NCBI RefSeq assembly: GCF_900099915.1
Contig: NZ_FNDB01000003.1
Location: 292,226-356,225 of the forward strand
Direction: 5' to 3'
Length of the DNA: 64,000 bases
Source: Flavobacterium omnivorum
GTDB taxonomy: Bacteria > Bacteroidota > Bacteroidia > Flavobacteriales > Flavobacteriaceae
Position 1 is the stretch's first letter. Each line of letters starts with the position of its first letter. Under the pieces are notes generated by a model. That model did not search any database and was not told the DNA's origin. It saw nothing but the letters and a program-made list of their open reading frames with translations. Below are positions 54,401 to 63,359 of the stretch, piece by piece. The position numbers and the translations under genes were made by a program.

Positions 54401-56366
54401 CAAGAGACGAAGAAGCTCCAAAAGTTTTAATCCCGCTTACCGTAATTATTCCCGTATTTATGATCGTAACTCCGCCAGTTGCGGTGAATGGACTTCCCCA
54501 CTCTAATCCTGTAGGCAAAGAAACAGTTCTATTGTATTGAAGCGTAGCTGCCGAACCATAATTTGGAACCGCCGAAACCGTTGCTGTTCCTTCCATAGAA
54601 AGAATACCATTGATTATAGGAATACCCGTAAACGTTTTTATCCCGGAATTTGAAAATATCAGATTATTAAATGTTGTGGCTGTTGCCAATGTCTGTGCGG
54701 TTCCACCAAAATTTACAATTCCGATCCCTGCTACAAAATTAGCTCCTATACCATTCCAAGCTGTGGCACTTGTCGCATTTACATTAAGCCTGCTTGAACC
54801 ACCATTCAATATTCCGTTTGATAAGGTTACAATACCTGATAATGTATGTGTCAATCCTGAACCTAGATTTAAAGTTCCGCCAGTTCCATTAATTGTTAAT
54901 GCACCTCCGCTAACAGCACCTGTAAAAATTGCTGTTGCTGCAGTCTTTACCATAGATATTGCTCCTGTTGTTGAGAAAGCTCCAATGTTTTGAGGAACTG
55001 TCCCAGCTATTGTAACACCGCCTGTAGTTCCGGTTATACTCCCGCCATTATTGATAAGATCTCCATTTAAGGTTAACAAAAAAGTAGATAAAAGTAACTT
55101 TCCACCACCGTTTACGGTTAAAGGAATTGAGTTATTGAACGTTTTAGCCGAATTTAGTGTTACGTTTTGGGTTGTGTTAATCACAACACCTCCAGAAGCA
55201 GCAAAAGGACTTATCCACTCTGCTCCAACGTTCCTTATAGTTGAGGTATTGTATTGCAAAGTAGCCGAAGCGCCATAAGTTGGAGCTGCCGAGGCGGTTG
55301 CTGTTCCTTCCATGGAAAGAACTTTATTTATAAAAGTTGTTGCTGTTGTTATGGTTTTTGATCCGGAGCCAGAAAGCGTCAAATTATTATAGGTTACGGG
55401 AGCTACTGTCTGAGCAGTACCAGTTGCTCGGTAATATTCTACCGTTCCTGTGCCAGCATTAAATGTTCCAACAGTTCCCGAAGCACTTAAGCCAATCCTA
55501 AGTAAACTTGAGCCGCAATTAAGCGTTCCATTTGTTCTTGTCCACGTTGAGCTAAAGGAATGTGTTCCTGACACTAAATCTAAGGTTCCACCAACTCCAT
55601 TTATAGTCAATCCACCACCATTTACATTCCCTGTTAGAGTGGCTATCCCTCCTGTTTTAAGCATACTAACTATTCCTGTTGTGGTAAATCCTTGTATGGT
55701 TTGATTAGCTGTACCCGTAAATTGAACTAATGCGGAGCTTAAAGTAACCGACCCAGAAGTGCTATAATTCCCTCCCAACAACAATCTTCCCGCACCACTT
55801 AATGTAAAATTTCCAGAGTTATTGAAATTTCCAGATGCAATCGTTAAGCGACCAGTAGTGAGCGTAAAATTACCTGAATTTGTAAAATTACCTGTCAACG
55901 CTACAATTCCTGTTGTTCCCGTCAGCGTTCCGTTATTTACAAAAAACCCGGTAGTAGTAAGTGTTCTATTCGCTATATTCAAGGTTGCTCCTGCATTAAT
56001 AGTAACGTTGACAATACTGGCACTTGTTCCTACTGTAACTACATTTGCTCCCGTAGTGGCGATAATAACATCATCACCCGCAACTGGCGCAACGCCTCCA
56101 ACCCAAGTAGAACCTGTTGCCCATGTTCCTCCTGCAGCGGTACTCGTTCTAATGGCTGCACTAGCCCCTATAAAAGAAAAAAACAACACAACAAAGAATA
56201 TTGTTTTTCGAACTGTAAAACTAGAATGAATCGCACCCAATAGATCACCAAATTCGCAAGTAAGATCTGCAATACTACTATTGTTTTTTTTTGTTTTTGG
56301 GGTTTGTAATGAAGCTGCGAGCTGCGCTAAAAGTATAAATAATGGAGAACGTAATTTTTTAATCAT
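51465..56366 (-). CDS. T9SS cargo with beta-strand repeats (1633 residues)
   Basis: I start it at the ATG at 56366 (MIKKLRSPLFILLAQLAASL); an in-frame TTG lies 14 codons earlier. A strong hydrophobic segment RKTIFFVVLFFSFIGASA at about residues 54-72 looks like the true signal peptide, oddly far from the start. Residues 75-1100 are Gly/Thr/Ser/Asn-rich, with repeated strands such as NNSGNFTLSGAGRLLLGGNY and recurring blocks around LSMEGTATASAAPTYG, like a beta-helical adhesin. The shared C-terminal module begins near 1195 (DDFTYWSSPT), with a sorting domain ending KKVVF. Presumably an adhesin or surface-layer component. Confidence 0.87.
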   Translation of the reverse strand: MIKKLRSPLFILLAQLAASLQTPKTKKNNSSIADLTCEFGDLLGAIHSSFTVRKTIFFVVLFFSFIGASAAIRTSTAAGGTWATGSTWVGGVAPVAGDDVIIATTGANVVTVGTSASIVNVTINAGATLNIANRTLTTTGFFVNNGTLTGTTGIVALTGNFTNSGNFTLTTGRLTIASGNFNNSGNFTLSGAGRLLLGGNYSTSGSVTLSSALVQFTGTANQTIQGFTTTGIVSMLKTGGIATLTGNVNGGGLTINGVGGTLDLVSGTHSFSSTWTRTNGTLNCGSSLLRIGLSASGTVGTFNAGTGTVEYYRATGTAQTVAPVTYNNLTLSGSGSKTITTATTFINKVLSMEGTATASAAPTYGASATLQYNTSTIRNVGAEWISPFAASGGVVINTTQNVTLNSAKTFNNSIPLTVNGGGKLLLSTFLLTLNGDLINNGGSITGTTGGVTIAGTVPQNIGAFSTTGAISMVKTAATAIFTGAVSGGALTINGTGGTLNLGSGLTHTLSGIVTLSNGILNGGSSRLNVNATSATAWNGIGANFVAGIGIVNFGGTAQTLATATTFNNLIFSNSGIKTFTGIPIINGILSMEGTATVSAVPNYGSAATLQYNRTVSLPTGLEWGSPFTATGGVTIINTGIITVSGIKTFGASSSLAIAGGATLENGGFAISGGLTLNVNNGGLLKVTVTSTLPSFNNTNLTALSTVEYSGNVQTVATRTYGNLILSGTGNKTFPAATTIMGDLKISGSAIALLSSGFSSSQSLTFGIALQSNGSWGGTTSAATNVDATRFGSTTNGILNVNVSCLQGTWIGSISSNWNTPGNWCGGILPSSSTNVVITSASTNQPALGTNGNVRNLTISNGAILSLSGTNTLNVSGNWKNDGTFIPNSSTVNFNGTLPQIIEGTIVSTFHNLTNSNVLSSITAAIGLTVNNVLNINSSSSVLDMSIFVLIGGGTFLNSGSGKILTANSSATPIPAGKAWTCTVIFNNAVGGQTIVSGTYNGTPSLEFKNSSGTQTASGNIIAGNKLNIEAVGTTVFNMNGFNLTATILNIAAADAVLDMKNGNLSFTVIDAMNGTVRFSGVSNGVSFPSGTVDYYGIGQTVAGGNYYNLLFSGIGGNYRIVTDIDVANTFTITNGDVTVDDSVSLNLDSAITVLSSGTLTLENNSSLVQTTFTGNNVGNVTVRRNTTPIVLDDFTYWSSPTKGTQTLRDFSPNTQSDKYFEYNNDWANVNASSTVFAPGIGYAIRAEGTLIPPGMPAVDDSLRFIGVPNNGTINIPVTVRTSDGVGERLVGNPYPSAIDADAFINANLVGTGTINQTITGTLYFWTHNHTLSGNDYLASDYATYNLFGGVGVDSGTGNITDPNQYIASGQGFFIENDLAGNVTFDNSMRVISNNNNFYRQKKTKNTEEEKHRIWLKLQKGTSDLTGTLVGYGSNSTNDFDPGYDSYVYDENQAFSLYSFIGTSKMAIQSKSLPFVDTDVISFGYSINVAGDATISIDKVDGLFSDNQNIYLEDKVLNVVHNLKEDPYIFNSEKGTFNERFELRFKDKTLASADFELNVNGVLIAKDKNELKIKSELETIKRITVFDMLGRIIFDNPAVNSTEFRTSNNALKNQIGIVKVILTNGQVLSKKVVF

Positions 56367-56560
56367 AAGGATGTAAAATTGATTTGCGGGGCGATTATAA
56401 AAAAACAACTAAATCTGTTTTAGCATAATAGCTACAAAATCAAATTATATTCCCCACAATTCAAAATTAATCCGATTAAAGGCAATTTATATAGACTAAA
56501 TACACAATAATATGTATTTTGTTTAAAATTTTACGTGCTTGAAAAATTATAAAACAAAAA

Positions 56561-56595
56561 AAAATCCCATGTTATTAAACATAAAATGGGATTTT
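56561..56595 (-). terminator. Terminator of the third giant T9SS gene
   Basis: 10-bp stem AAAATCCCAT with complement (56561-56570 and 56586-56595), T-run on the minus strand, 29 bp beyond the stop. Confidence 0.8.
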
Positions 56596-56623
56596 AACTC
56601 GATTCATGAACTTTTATAAAGTG

Positions 56624-59600
56624 CTAAAAAGCGACTTTTTTAGAGATTACTTGCCCATTAGCCAACGTCACTTTTACAATTCCCATTTGCTTAAATAAAC
56701 TAACATTTGAAGAACGGAATTCAGTTTCATCTAAAGCTTCTTTATCAAATACTTTTTTCCCTAGTAAATCAAAAATAGTTACTCGTTTTATCGTTTCGGT
56801 TGCTGATTTTATCTTCAATTCATTCTTGTCCTTAGAAATAATCACTTGATCCTCTAATTGGTCCAAATCAGCTACTCCTAAAGTTTTATCTGTATAACGC
56901 AATACAAAACGATCGTCAAAGGTTCCTATTGCGGTTGTAAAGGTATAAGCCTCCTTTGTTAAATTGTGAATCGAATTATTCAATTTGTCTTCTAAATAAA
57001 TATTTTGACTAACTAACAATCCGTCCACCTCGTCAATACTAATTGAGAAATCACCTTCTATCGCAGAACTGTATCCTAATGCTACAAAATCATTCTCGTC
57101 AAATGGTAAAGTCCTACCTTGAATCGCCAAAAATTCACCTTCACTAATACTATAGAAATCAATAAACTCATTCCCGTTATAGCTTGGCCCGTCAAAAGAA
57201 GAATCATAATCATTAGTAGCGCCTGTAATATAACCGACTAACATTTGCTTGAACGCACCTTGCGTATTAGTAAGGTTTAACCACACGCGATGTTTCTCTA
57301 TTGTGTTTGTCTTTTTTGTTGAATTTTTCACTTTGAAAAACTGAGAGTTATTCATAATAGCATCGTTTACGTCAAGCCTCATCCTATTATTAAATACAAT
57401 AGTATTATTGGTTGGATCAAGTCTACTACTGGTAAAAAAAGCTTGTCCTGCTGCTATTTCTCCAGTAGGCTTTGCACTAATGCTTTGTGATGCTGCACTA
57501 CCAGGATTAGTTGCAAGTCCTCCAGTAAGATTATATGTAGCATAATCATTTGATGAATACGCATACACTCCAGATCCGGGATTAAAGACTGCATCTCCTA
57601 TTGGAGTCATATGTGTCCAAAAATAAAGCGTACCATCTAGCACAGCACTATTGTCGTTTATAAACCTATTAGCGCTTAATGCCGAAGGATATGGATTTCC
57701 CAAAAGATAAGATCTGTCTTTAATAATTCCGGGAAGCTCTATTTTACCATTATTTGGAGTTCCTTTAAAAGTAGCTTCATGAAAAGCCAAAGGAGGAGGA
57801 GGCGTCGCAACAATTTTGGGCCCTCTAATAATGTAACCCGTTCCAACCCCCATAACAGTAGATGGAACCGCATTATTCCAATTATCGTCCGCTGCATTAA
57901 ATGAATAAAAGAAGTCCGAAGGTGTTTTAGGAGATACATCAATCAATTTTTGCCCCGCTACTGGTGATGACCAATACGTGTAATCCGTCTCTCTGGTTGT
58001 ACTATTACTACGAATATAGGATATAACACCTGAATTAACCGCGGCATCATTGACCTGTACCAAGCTCGCATTGTTGTGAAGAGTAAGACTTGTACCCGCG
58101 GCTGTATTTACTTTTACAGCATTCGTTATTTTTAACGTATGACCAGATTGTACAGTCACTTGAACTCCAGAATTCACGGTACAATCGCAGCCTTCCAGAT
58201 TTCCAATAGAGGTATAGTTACCTGAGAAAACGATGCTTTGTTCAATTGTTGGCGGACCATTTGTCCAAGTACCATTGTATGTTGCCACCAGTGGCAACGG
58301 ATTAATCGATACATTAGAACTAATAGGAGAAGTACAAGTACCATTAGACACTGAAAAAGTATAGGTTGTTCCCGCTACCAAACCTCCTACTGTTGCCGTT
58401 GCTCCTGTCCCTGTTAATCCTGTTAAGCCTGCTGTATTTGGAGTTGCAATAATGGTTCGAGATCCAGTTGCTGGCAAACCGCTTAATGAAACACTTCCTA
58501 ATGCTAGTACACAAGTAGGTTGCGTTATCGCTCCCACAACTGGTACCCCTAGTGCTAAAAATGTGGATAAAAACCGCACACGTGACTGTCCTCCATTTTC
58601 AAAATACTCTAAAACAAAATTAGTAGTACCGCTAAGGTAAACCGTAGAGGTAGTTTCTTGGTACGAATGTGCATTCCAGTTATTTATAACATAAGTTAGG
58701 CCTCCGTCTAAACTTAAACGATAACCATCGTCGCCACCTACCGTAAAAGTATAGCAACCTGCTGGTAAATTTCTGTTCATTTTAAATCGTACGGCAAAAT
58801 TATCAGCATAACTGCCACAGACATTAGGTCCTGAAAGCGCTCCGACACCTAAATTTAAATCAAAACTCTCCGTTTGCGTTACATACCCTCTATAGGTTGT
58901 ACTAAAGGCATTGGTTGGCGGATTACCTCCATTTGTGTTGGCATATACAAAACCAATCCACGAGCCCGCACCATAGGTAACTTCATCTCCTTGTGGTGGA
59001 ACTACAGAAATAGTTACTGGTGCTGTGTAAGGAGAATAACAAGTAACTCCTCCACTCACTGAAACTGTCCTCCTTTGATAACTTGTAGTTGCAATTAAGA
59101 CTGGCGGAGAGTAATTTGCTGTTGTTTCCGCTGCAATTGTAACATAGCTTCCGCTAGCATTTGTTTGCCATTCGTAAGTAATAGCTCCTGAACCTGTTCC
59201 TACAGCTGTTGATGTTAAAGGAGATGGTGCTGTGTTACTACATATCGTTTGATCAGAACCAATTGTTCCTTGAGTTACTGCAGTATTTACTCTAACCATC
59301 ACAATTGCGGAAGTGCTGGAATAAGTACATGAGGTTACCACTCTCCTGAACCAAGTATTTTGAGTCAATGGACCAGAAGTATAATTTACACTATTATTGG
59401 AACCTACTGCAGCTGCAAAACCTGCAGTGGCACTTGTAGTGCTACTTTGCCATTGGTATGTAAAGGTTCCAGTTCCTCCCGAAGGTGTAGCTCCAGTAAT
59501 AGATACAATGCTCCCATTACAAATAGGTTGCGCGTAAGTTGCTGTAACAAACAATCTTTTACCTGTTCCTTCACAAGGATCAGTAAAAACTGTATTTGTA

Positions 59601-60793
59601 GCAGGAATCGTAGCTGTTGTGTTGCCTACTACATAACCCTCTGCTACAGATTGACTCGTTATGGAATGACAAGCACCTAATGTAAAATTTGGAGCTGTGC
59701 CATTTGGAGTGCCATAACTAGCAAAATTAACTGTAGCAAAATACGTATTAACTGGCGCGTTCAAAACCAAATTATTCCCTTCATTCGCAGTGGCATTAAC
59801 TGGCATAGAAGTACCATTTGAATATGATACATTATTATTAGATATTGGTAGGTTAACAGTAAAACTAGTTGTACTTGTAGTTGTACCGCCAGGAGTAATA
59901 ACTGTTATTGTACCAGTAGTGGCTGTATTTGGTAATTGTGCAGTTATTTGTGTACTACTATTTACTACAAAAACCGCAGCCACTCCATTAAAGTTAACTG
60001 TAGTTGCATCTGTAAAATTTCTTCCTGTTAGAACTACTGAAACTCCAGAATTTCCACAAGAATTGTTTGGTGTAAAACTGGCAATCACAGGTTTAGGCGT
60101 CCAAGTGAACGTCAATCCATTTACAGGCAATTCCCCTGATCCACTTCCAGTTCTACAACTAGCTGTATTAATAGTCCCTTGAGCAGACGAAGACCAGTTA
60201 TTAGTAACTGATCTATTATTAAAATCACTGTTACTAGAGCCACGCAAACCCACCTGAGCATTCAAATCAGTATCATAATTTGTGGCACTGCCACCGTAAA
60301 CAACTTGAACTACATTACTTGATTCATTCAATCTTATTTGAAAATTAAAATCTCCATTTCTAAGATTCCTACCCTCATATCGTCTGGTCTCCGTCCACTG
60401 TACTGTAAAAACTCTATTTGGCGCTGTGCCAGTTATACCATAAACTATATATTTCCTACTCTCTAAATCCATACCTAAAGCGCTAATTGACCCAGCATAA
60501 CCTCCATTAGTAGAAATAGGCAAGTAACTAGTTGCTGAAGAAACAGTTGAACCAAAAGTAATATATCCATTAGAGTTAATAGAGCAAGTAGTGTGGGTGA
60601 TTCCGTTAAATTCAAAAGAAAACCCAATTGGTATAGTGTTTTCAGTAACAAAATCATCCCAATTATAATTTTGCACTCCTGAAAAAGCTGTATAAGTACC
60701 AGAGAATTGTGAAAAAGAGTAATCCGCCACTTGTCCATAACCTAAAACAAAACTAAAAAAGAATGCAATTAGTAAAAGTAATTTTTTATTCAT
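56624..60793 (-). CDS. T9SS cargo with IPT/TIG and PA14 domains (1389 residues)
   Basis: Start at the ATG at 60793 because MNKKLLLLIAFFFSFVLGYG-Q is an ideal signal peptide; the frame runs 19 codons further up. An N-terminal beta domain (residues 20-240) is followed by an IPT/TIG domain (PVIASFTPNNSCGNSGVSVV...). Then come two or more Ig-like repeats with CNGSIVSITGATPSGGTGTF and a PA14-like domain (WIGFVYAN... to NNWNAHSYQETTSTVYL) of carbohydrate-binding type. The shared module follows (TDYTYWSSPVAGQKLIDVSP, near 939), and the sorting domain ends KKVAF. Probably a surface adhesin. Confidence 0.9.
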   Translation of the reverse strand: MNKKLLLLIAFFFSFVLGYGQVADYSFSQFSGTYTAFSGVQNYNWDDFVTENTIPIGFSFEFNGITHTTCSINSNGYITFGSTVSSATSYLPISTNGGYAGSISALGMDLESRKYIVYGITGTAPNRVFTVQWTETRRYEGRNLRNGDFNFQIRLNESSNVVQVVYGGSATNYDTDLNAQVGLRGSSNSDFNNRSVTNNWSSSAQGTINTASCRTGSGSGELPVNGLTFTWTPKPVIASFTPNNSCGNSGVSVVLTGRNFTDATTVNFNGVAAVFVVNSSTQITAQLPNTATTGTITVITPGGTTTSTTSFTVNLPISNNNVSYSNGTSMPVNATANEGNNLVLNAPVNTYFATVNFASYGTPNGTAPNFTLGACHSITSQSVAEGYVVGNTTATIPATNTVFTDPCEGTGKRLFVTATYAQPICNGSIVSITGATPSGGTGTFTYQWQSSTTSATAGFAAAVGSNNSVNYTSGPLTQNTWFRRVVTSCTYSSTSAIVMVRVNTAVTQGTIGSDQTICSNTAPSPLTSTAVGTGSGAITYEWQTNASGSYVTIAAETTANYSPPVLIATTSYQRRTVSVSGGVTCYSPYTAPVTISVVPPQGDEVTYGAGSWIGFVYANTNGGNPPTNAFSTTYRGYVTQTESFDLNLGVGALSGPNVCGSYADNFAVRFKMNRNLPAGCYTFTVGGDDGYRLSLDGGLTYVINNWNAHSYQETTSTVYLSGTTNFVLEYFENGGQSRVRFLSTFLALGVPVVGAITQPTCVLALGSVSLSGLPATGSRTIIATPNTAGLTGLTGTGATATVGGLVAGTTYTFSVSNGTCTSPISSNVSINPLPLVATYNGTWTNGPPTIEQSIVFSGNYTSIGNLEGCDCTVNSGVQVTVQSGHTLKITNAVKVNTAAGTSLTLHNNASLVQVNDAAVNSGVISYIRSNSTTRETDYTYWSSPVAGQKLIDVSPKTPSDFFYSFNAADDNWNNAVPSTVMGVGTGYIIRGPKIVATPPPPLAFHEATFKGTPNNGKIELPGIIKDRSYLLGNPYPSALSANRFINDNSAVLDGTLYFWTHMTPIGDAVFNPGSGVYAYSSNDYATYNLTGGLATNPGSAASQSISAKPTGEIAAGQAFFTSSRLDPTNNTIVFNNRMRLDVNDAIMNNSQFFKVKNSTKKTNTIEKHRVWLNLTNTQGAFKQMLVGYITGATNDYDSSFDGPSYNGNEFIDFYSISEGEFLAIQGRTLPFDENDFVALGYSSAIEGDFSISIDEVDGLLVSQNIYLEDKLNNSIHNLTKEAYTFTTAIGTFDDRFVLRYTDKTLGVADLDQLEDQVIISKDKNELKIKSATETIKRVTIFDLLGKKVFDKEALDETEFRSSNVSLFKQMGIVKVTLANGQVISKKVAF

Positions 60794-61188
60794 GTGATGA
60801 TATTTTTTTATGTATCTTATATTTAAATCCTTAATTCGCTTTAACAACAAAAAAAGTAAAATCAGCTACGTTTGTAATATCGCTCCGTTTTTTAAATAAA
60901 TTCTAATTTAATCGACCAAGTACTTAATAATCGGTTGAAATACATGTTTTAAGAGTTTGAAATATATAATTTTTAGCCTTTTTTTAATTCATTTTTTTAA
61001 GACTAACTCCCTTTAAAATAAGACTTAATATCAATAAAATGACAATCTGTTTTTTTGCGAAATCAACAAAAATTAAATTACTATTTGCCCTTAGAAGCAA
61101 TATCAATTTAAAGACTTATTTTTGAGATAAAATTGTTGAAATCATATATCAACTTTAAGCTCGATAATACTGTTGTAAAACCAAGAAA
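60794..61188. other. 395-bp intergenic region between divergent genes
   Basis: AT-rich, with no credible ORF, repeat or full promoter recognised by eye. It separates the T9SS array from recX. Confidence 0.5.
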
Positions 61189-61686
61189 ATGAACCCCATA
61201 TATACCGTAAAAATAGCCATTCCTAAAATTGAACACTACTGCGCCTATCAGGAACGCTGTCACGAAGAAGTGGTACAAAAACTGTGGAGCATGAAAATGG
61301 ACTCTGATGAAATCGACACGATTGTAGTACATCTGATCAAAGATAATTTCCTGAATGAAAGTCGGTTTGCCTGCAGTTTCGCAAGAGGAAAACACCGCAT
61401 CAAATTTTGGGGAAAAATCAGAATTGTAAACGAATTGAAATTTCGAAAAATCACACAATACAACATCAATCTGGCACTTAAGGAAATTACGCCTGAGGAA
61501 TATGCAACAACCTTTGACTCCCTTTCCCAAAGACAATGGGAAGCCATCCGGGAAACAAACCGATTGAAAAAACGCAAAAAATTCTGTGATTATTTACTCC
61601 GAAAAGGTTATGAGAGTAATTTAGTTTACGAAAAAGTAAAAGAACTGGAAAGTTGGAACACGGATGACACGGATATAGCGGATTAA
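61189..61686 (+). CDS. recX: Regulatory protein RecX
   Basis: 165 residues. RecX binds and restrains RecA filaments. Family features are the three-helix repeats: KMDSDEIDTIVVHLIKDNFL, NESRFACSFARGKHRIKFWGKIR (split by position) and LLRKGYESNLVYEKVKEL. It is an unlinked recX, without recA beside it, as is usual in flavobacteria. The last ten residues (WNTDDTDIAD) come from a dispersed repeat that has run into the 3' end; the family core ends near KELES. Confidence 0.92.
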   Translation: MNPIYTVKIAIPKIEHYCAYQERCHEEVVQKLWSMKMDSDEIDTIVVHLIKDNFLNESRFACSFARGKHRIKFWGKIRIVNELKFRKITQYNINLALKEITPEEYATTFDSLSQRQWEAIRETNRLKKRKKFCDYLLRKGYESNLVYEKVKELESWNTDDTDIAD

Positions 61687-61695
61687 CGCTGATTT
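61658..61695. repeat. Copy of the CACGGATGACACGGAT repeat at the recX 3' end
   Basis: 61659-61674 is identical to 63283-63298. It begins inside the coding frame and extends past the stop. A degraded complementary half appears at about 61846-61875 (AAATCTGCGGCATCTGTGTG). Confidence 0.7.
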
Positions 61696-61987
61696 ATTTT
61701 TAGGTTGCCCAAAAAAAAGCTACTCCAAAACAATTAATTTTAGCCCAAGATTCAGTTCTAAGTCACATTGAAAAAAAACCAAAACCAACAATAGAATTAT
61801 TTGATTTCATTCAAATGGTATTCCACACAAAAATACAAACCCGCTTAAATCTGCGGCATCTGTGTGTCATTAAACCTTGACCTATATATACAGCTCGCAC
61901 CAATTAACAATGATTGCCAAAATTTGTGAAATTAGAGTAATTCGTAGCTCCCTTTTTACAAAAGCACACCTCTTATAAATTGCATCG
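61687..61987. other. 301-bp gap with repeat remnants
   Basis: Between recX and the ketoacyl-synthase gene. Its two ends hold degraded arms of the CACGGATGACACGGAT repeat. The middle has an open frame of about 57 codons with no start near its beginning (61706-61880), which I do not call as a gene. Confidence 0.5.
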
Positions 61988-63142
61988 TCATACACTCAAA
62001 AGTATACTCACGGCATTACCTCCAAAACCAACGGCATTAATCAATACTTTCTTAATCGGCTTGGTTTGAATTTGTGCTTCTGCAAAAGGAACTCCGATAA
62101 ATCGATTGTGTTGCATCATCAGTATAGCGAGTTCCATACTCAAAATTCCCGATGCGCCAAAAGTGTGACCAATTTTCCATTTATTGGTGGTCAATAATGG
62201 GAGGCTTTCGCCAAAAACTTTCTCTATGGCTTTGTACTCAGTCAAGTCGCCTTTGATGGTTCCCGGAGCATGCATCACAATGACATCAACTTCGGACAAA
62301 TCAGTATTTTGTAATGCCATTTTCATTGATTTTTGGAAACAAGTTGCTTCTGCCGATATTGAAATACTATGTTCCAATAACTCTGTAGCATATCCAATTC
62401 CTTCAATGTAAGCCAATGCGTTTTCTTTTTTTCCTATTTCGAGGCAACACACGCCGGCACCTTCGCCAAGAATCATGGTATTCTTCTTTTTTTCTAAATC
62501 AAGTGCCCGATTGGGATATTCTTCGGTACTGTTCGAATAAATTTTCAACGCGCGCATTTGGGCAATTGTAAAATCAGTTAAAGGCGCTTCAGTTCCACCC
62601 ACTAAAAATTTATCGGCCATTCCTGCTTTTAGCCACGCCACTCCGTTCAGAACGGCATGCAACGCGGTAGAACACGTAATAGAATGTGAGATTTCCGGTC
62701 CGGAACTTTGCAAATCATGAGCTACCCAAGAAGAAATATTGCCCAAAGTAGTCGTTGGAGAAGCTAAAGTTTGTGCTTTCCCTGATTTTAAATATTCCTG
62801 ATAATGCGTTTCAAATAAATCAGTAGCACCACGAGAGGAACCAATATTGATTCCGAAAACGTCTTTTGAAGTCCAACCTGCATTTTGCATGGCTTGTCGC
62901 GAAGCAGCCATGGCATACAAAACCGATTGGTCCAAAGATTTATATTTACTGTCTGACTGTTTCAATTTGCGAATTATTTCACTGGAATCAGCATCAATTT
63001 TGGCTGCAAATGTGTTTTTTTGGTCTAAAAAATGTTCGGATAAACAATGATTTTCCTTTAGATAATTTTCCCATATTCCTTCAGGTGTGTTTCCTAAAGG
63101 CGAAATGGAAGCTATGGCGGTTATGGAGATTATTGTTGACAA
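61988..63142 (-). CDS. Beta-ketoacyl synthase-like protein beside bioA
   Basis: 384 residues, thiolase fold. It has the Cys of SITCSTALHAVLNG, a His in VMHAPGTIKGDLTEY (the HGTGT position) and a second His in WKIGHTFGASGILSMELA, so the Cys-His-His triad is present. This differs slightly from FabF in the first His motif. The location next to bioA suggests a role in making the pimeloyl chain for biotin, though a general fatty-acid role cannot be excluded. It is separated from bioA by a 217-bp gap full of repeats, so co-transcription is uncertain. Confidence 0.88.
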   Translation of the reverse strand: MSTIISITAIASISPLGNTPEGIWENYLKENHCLSEHFLDQKNTFAAKIDADSSEIIRKLKQSDSKYKSLDQSVLYAMAASRQAMQNAGWTSKDVFGINIGSSRGATDLFETHYQEYLKSGKAQTLASPTTTLGNISSWVAHDLQSSGPEISHSITCSTALHAVLNGVAWLKAGMADKFLVGGTEAPLTDFTIAQMRALKIYSNSTEEYPNRALDLEKKKNTMILGEGAGVCCLEIGKKENALAYIEGIGYATELLEHSISISAEATCFQKSMKMALQNTDLSEVDVIVMHAPGTIKGDLTEYKAIEKVFGESLPLLTTNKWKIGHTFGASGILSMELAILMMQHNRFIGVPFAEAQIQTKPIKKVLINAVGFGGNAVSILLSV

Positions 63143-63188
63143 GATATTTTATTTTCCGCAAAGGTCGCAAAGTTTTTCGTGAAATTGG

Positions 63189-63355
63189 CACACGGATGAC
63201 ACAGATTTTAATCGATAAAAACGGATTTTTTTAATATGTGGAAATCCGTTCAATCCGTTTAATCTATGGCCAAAAAATAGCACACGGATGACACGGATCT
63301 AAACCGATAAAAACGGATCTTTCTAATCTGTGTAAATCCGTTTAATCTGTGGCGA
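63189..63355. repeat. Two tandem copies of the CACGGATGACACGGAT hairpin repeat
   Basis: Copies begin at about 63189 and 63281 (period 92 bp). Each has CACACGGATGACAC at its left and AATCCGTTTAATCT at its right, with complementary CGGAT and ATCCG words that can fold into a long hairpin. Similar words occur at the recX end (61659). Confidence 0.75.
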
Positions 63356-63359
63356 AAAA

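Noticed and set aside
51499..56229. Many long open frames antisense to the giant T9SS genes
   Set aside because: They follow the Thr/Gly/Asn-rich repeats of the sense strand; their products are Pro/Val-rich shadows without domains.
61706..61880. Open frame of about 57 codons after recX
   Set aside because: It has no start codon near its beginning and ends in repeat remnants; at most a fossil.
63189..63355. CRISPR array
   Set aside because: Only two long units of 92 bp, without short repeats or spacers, and with palindromic character.
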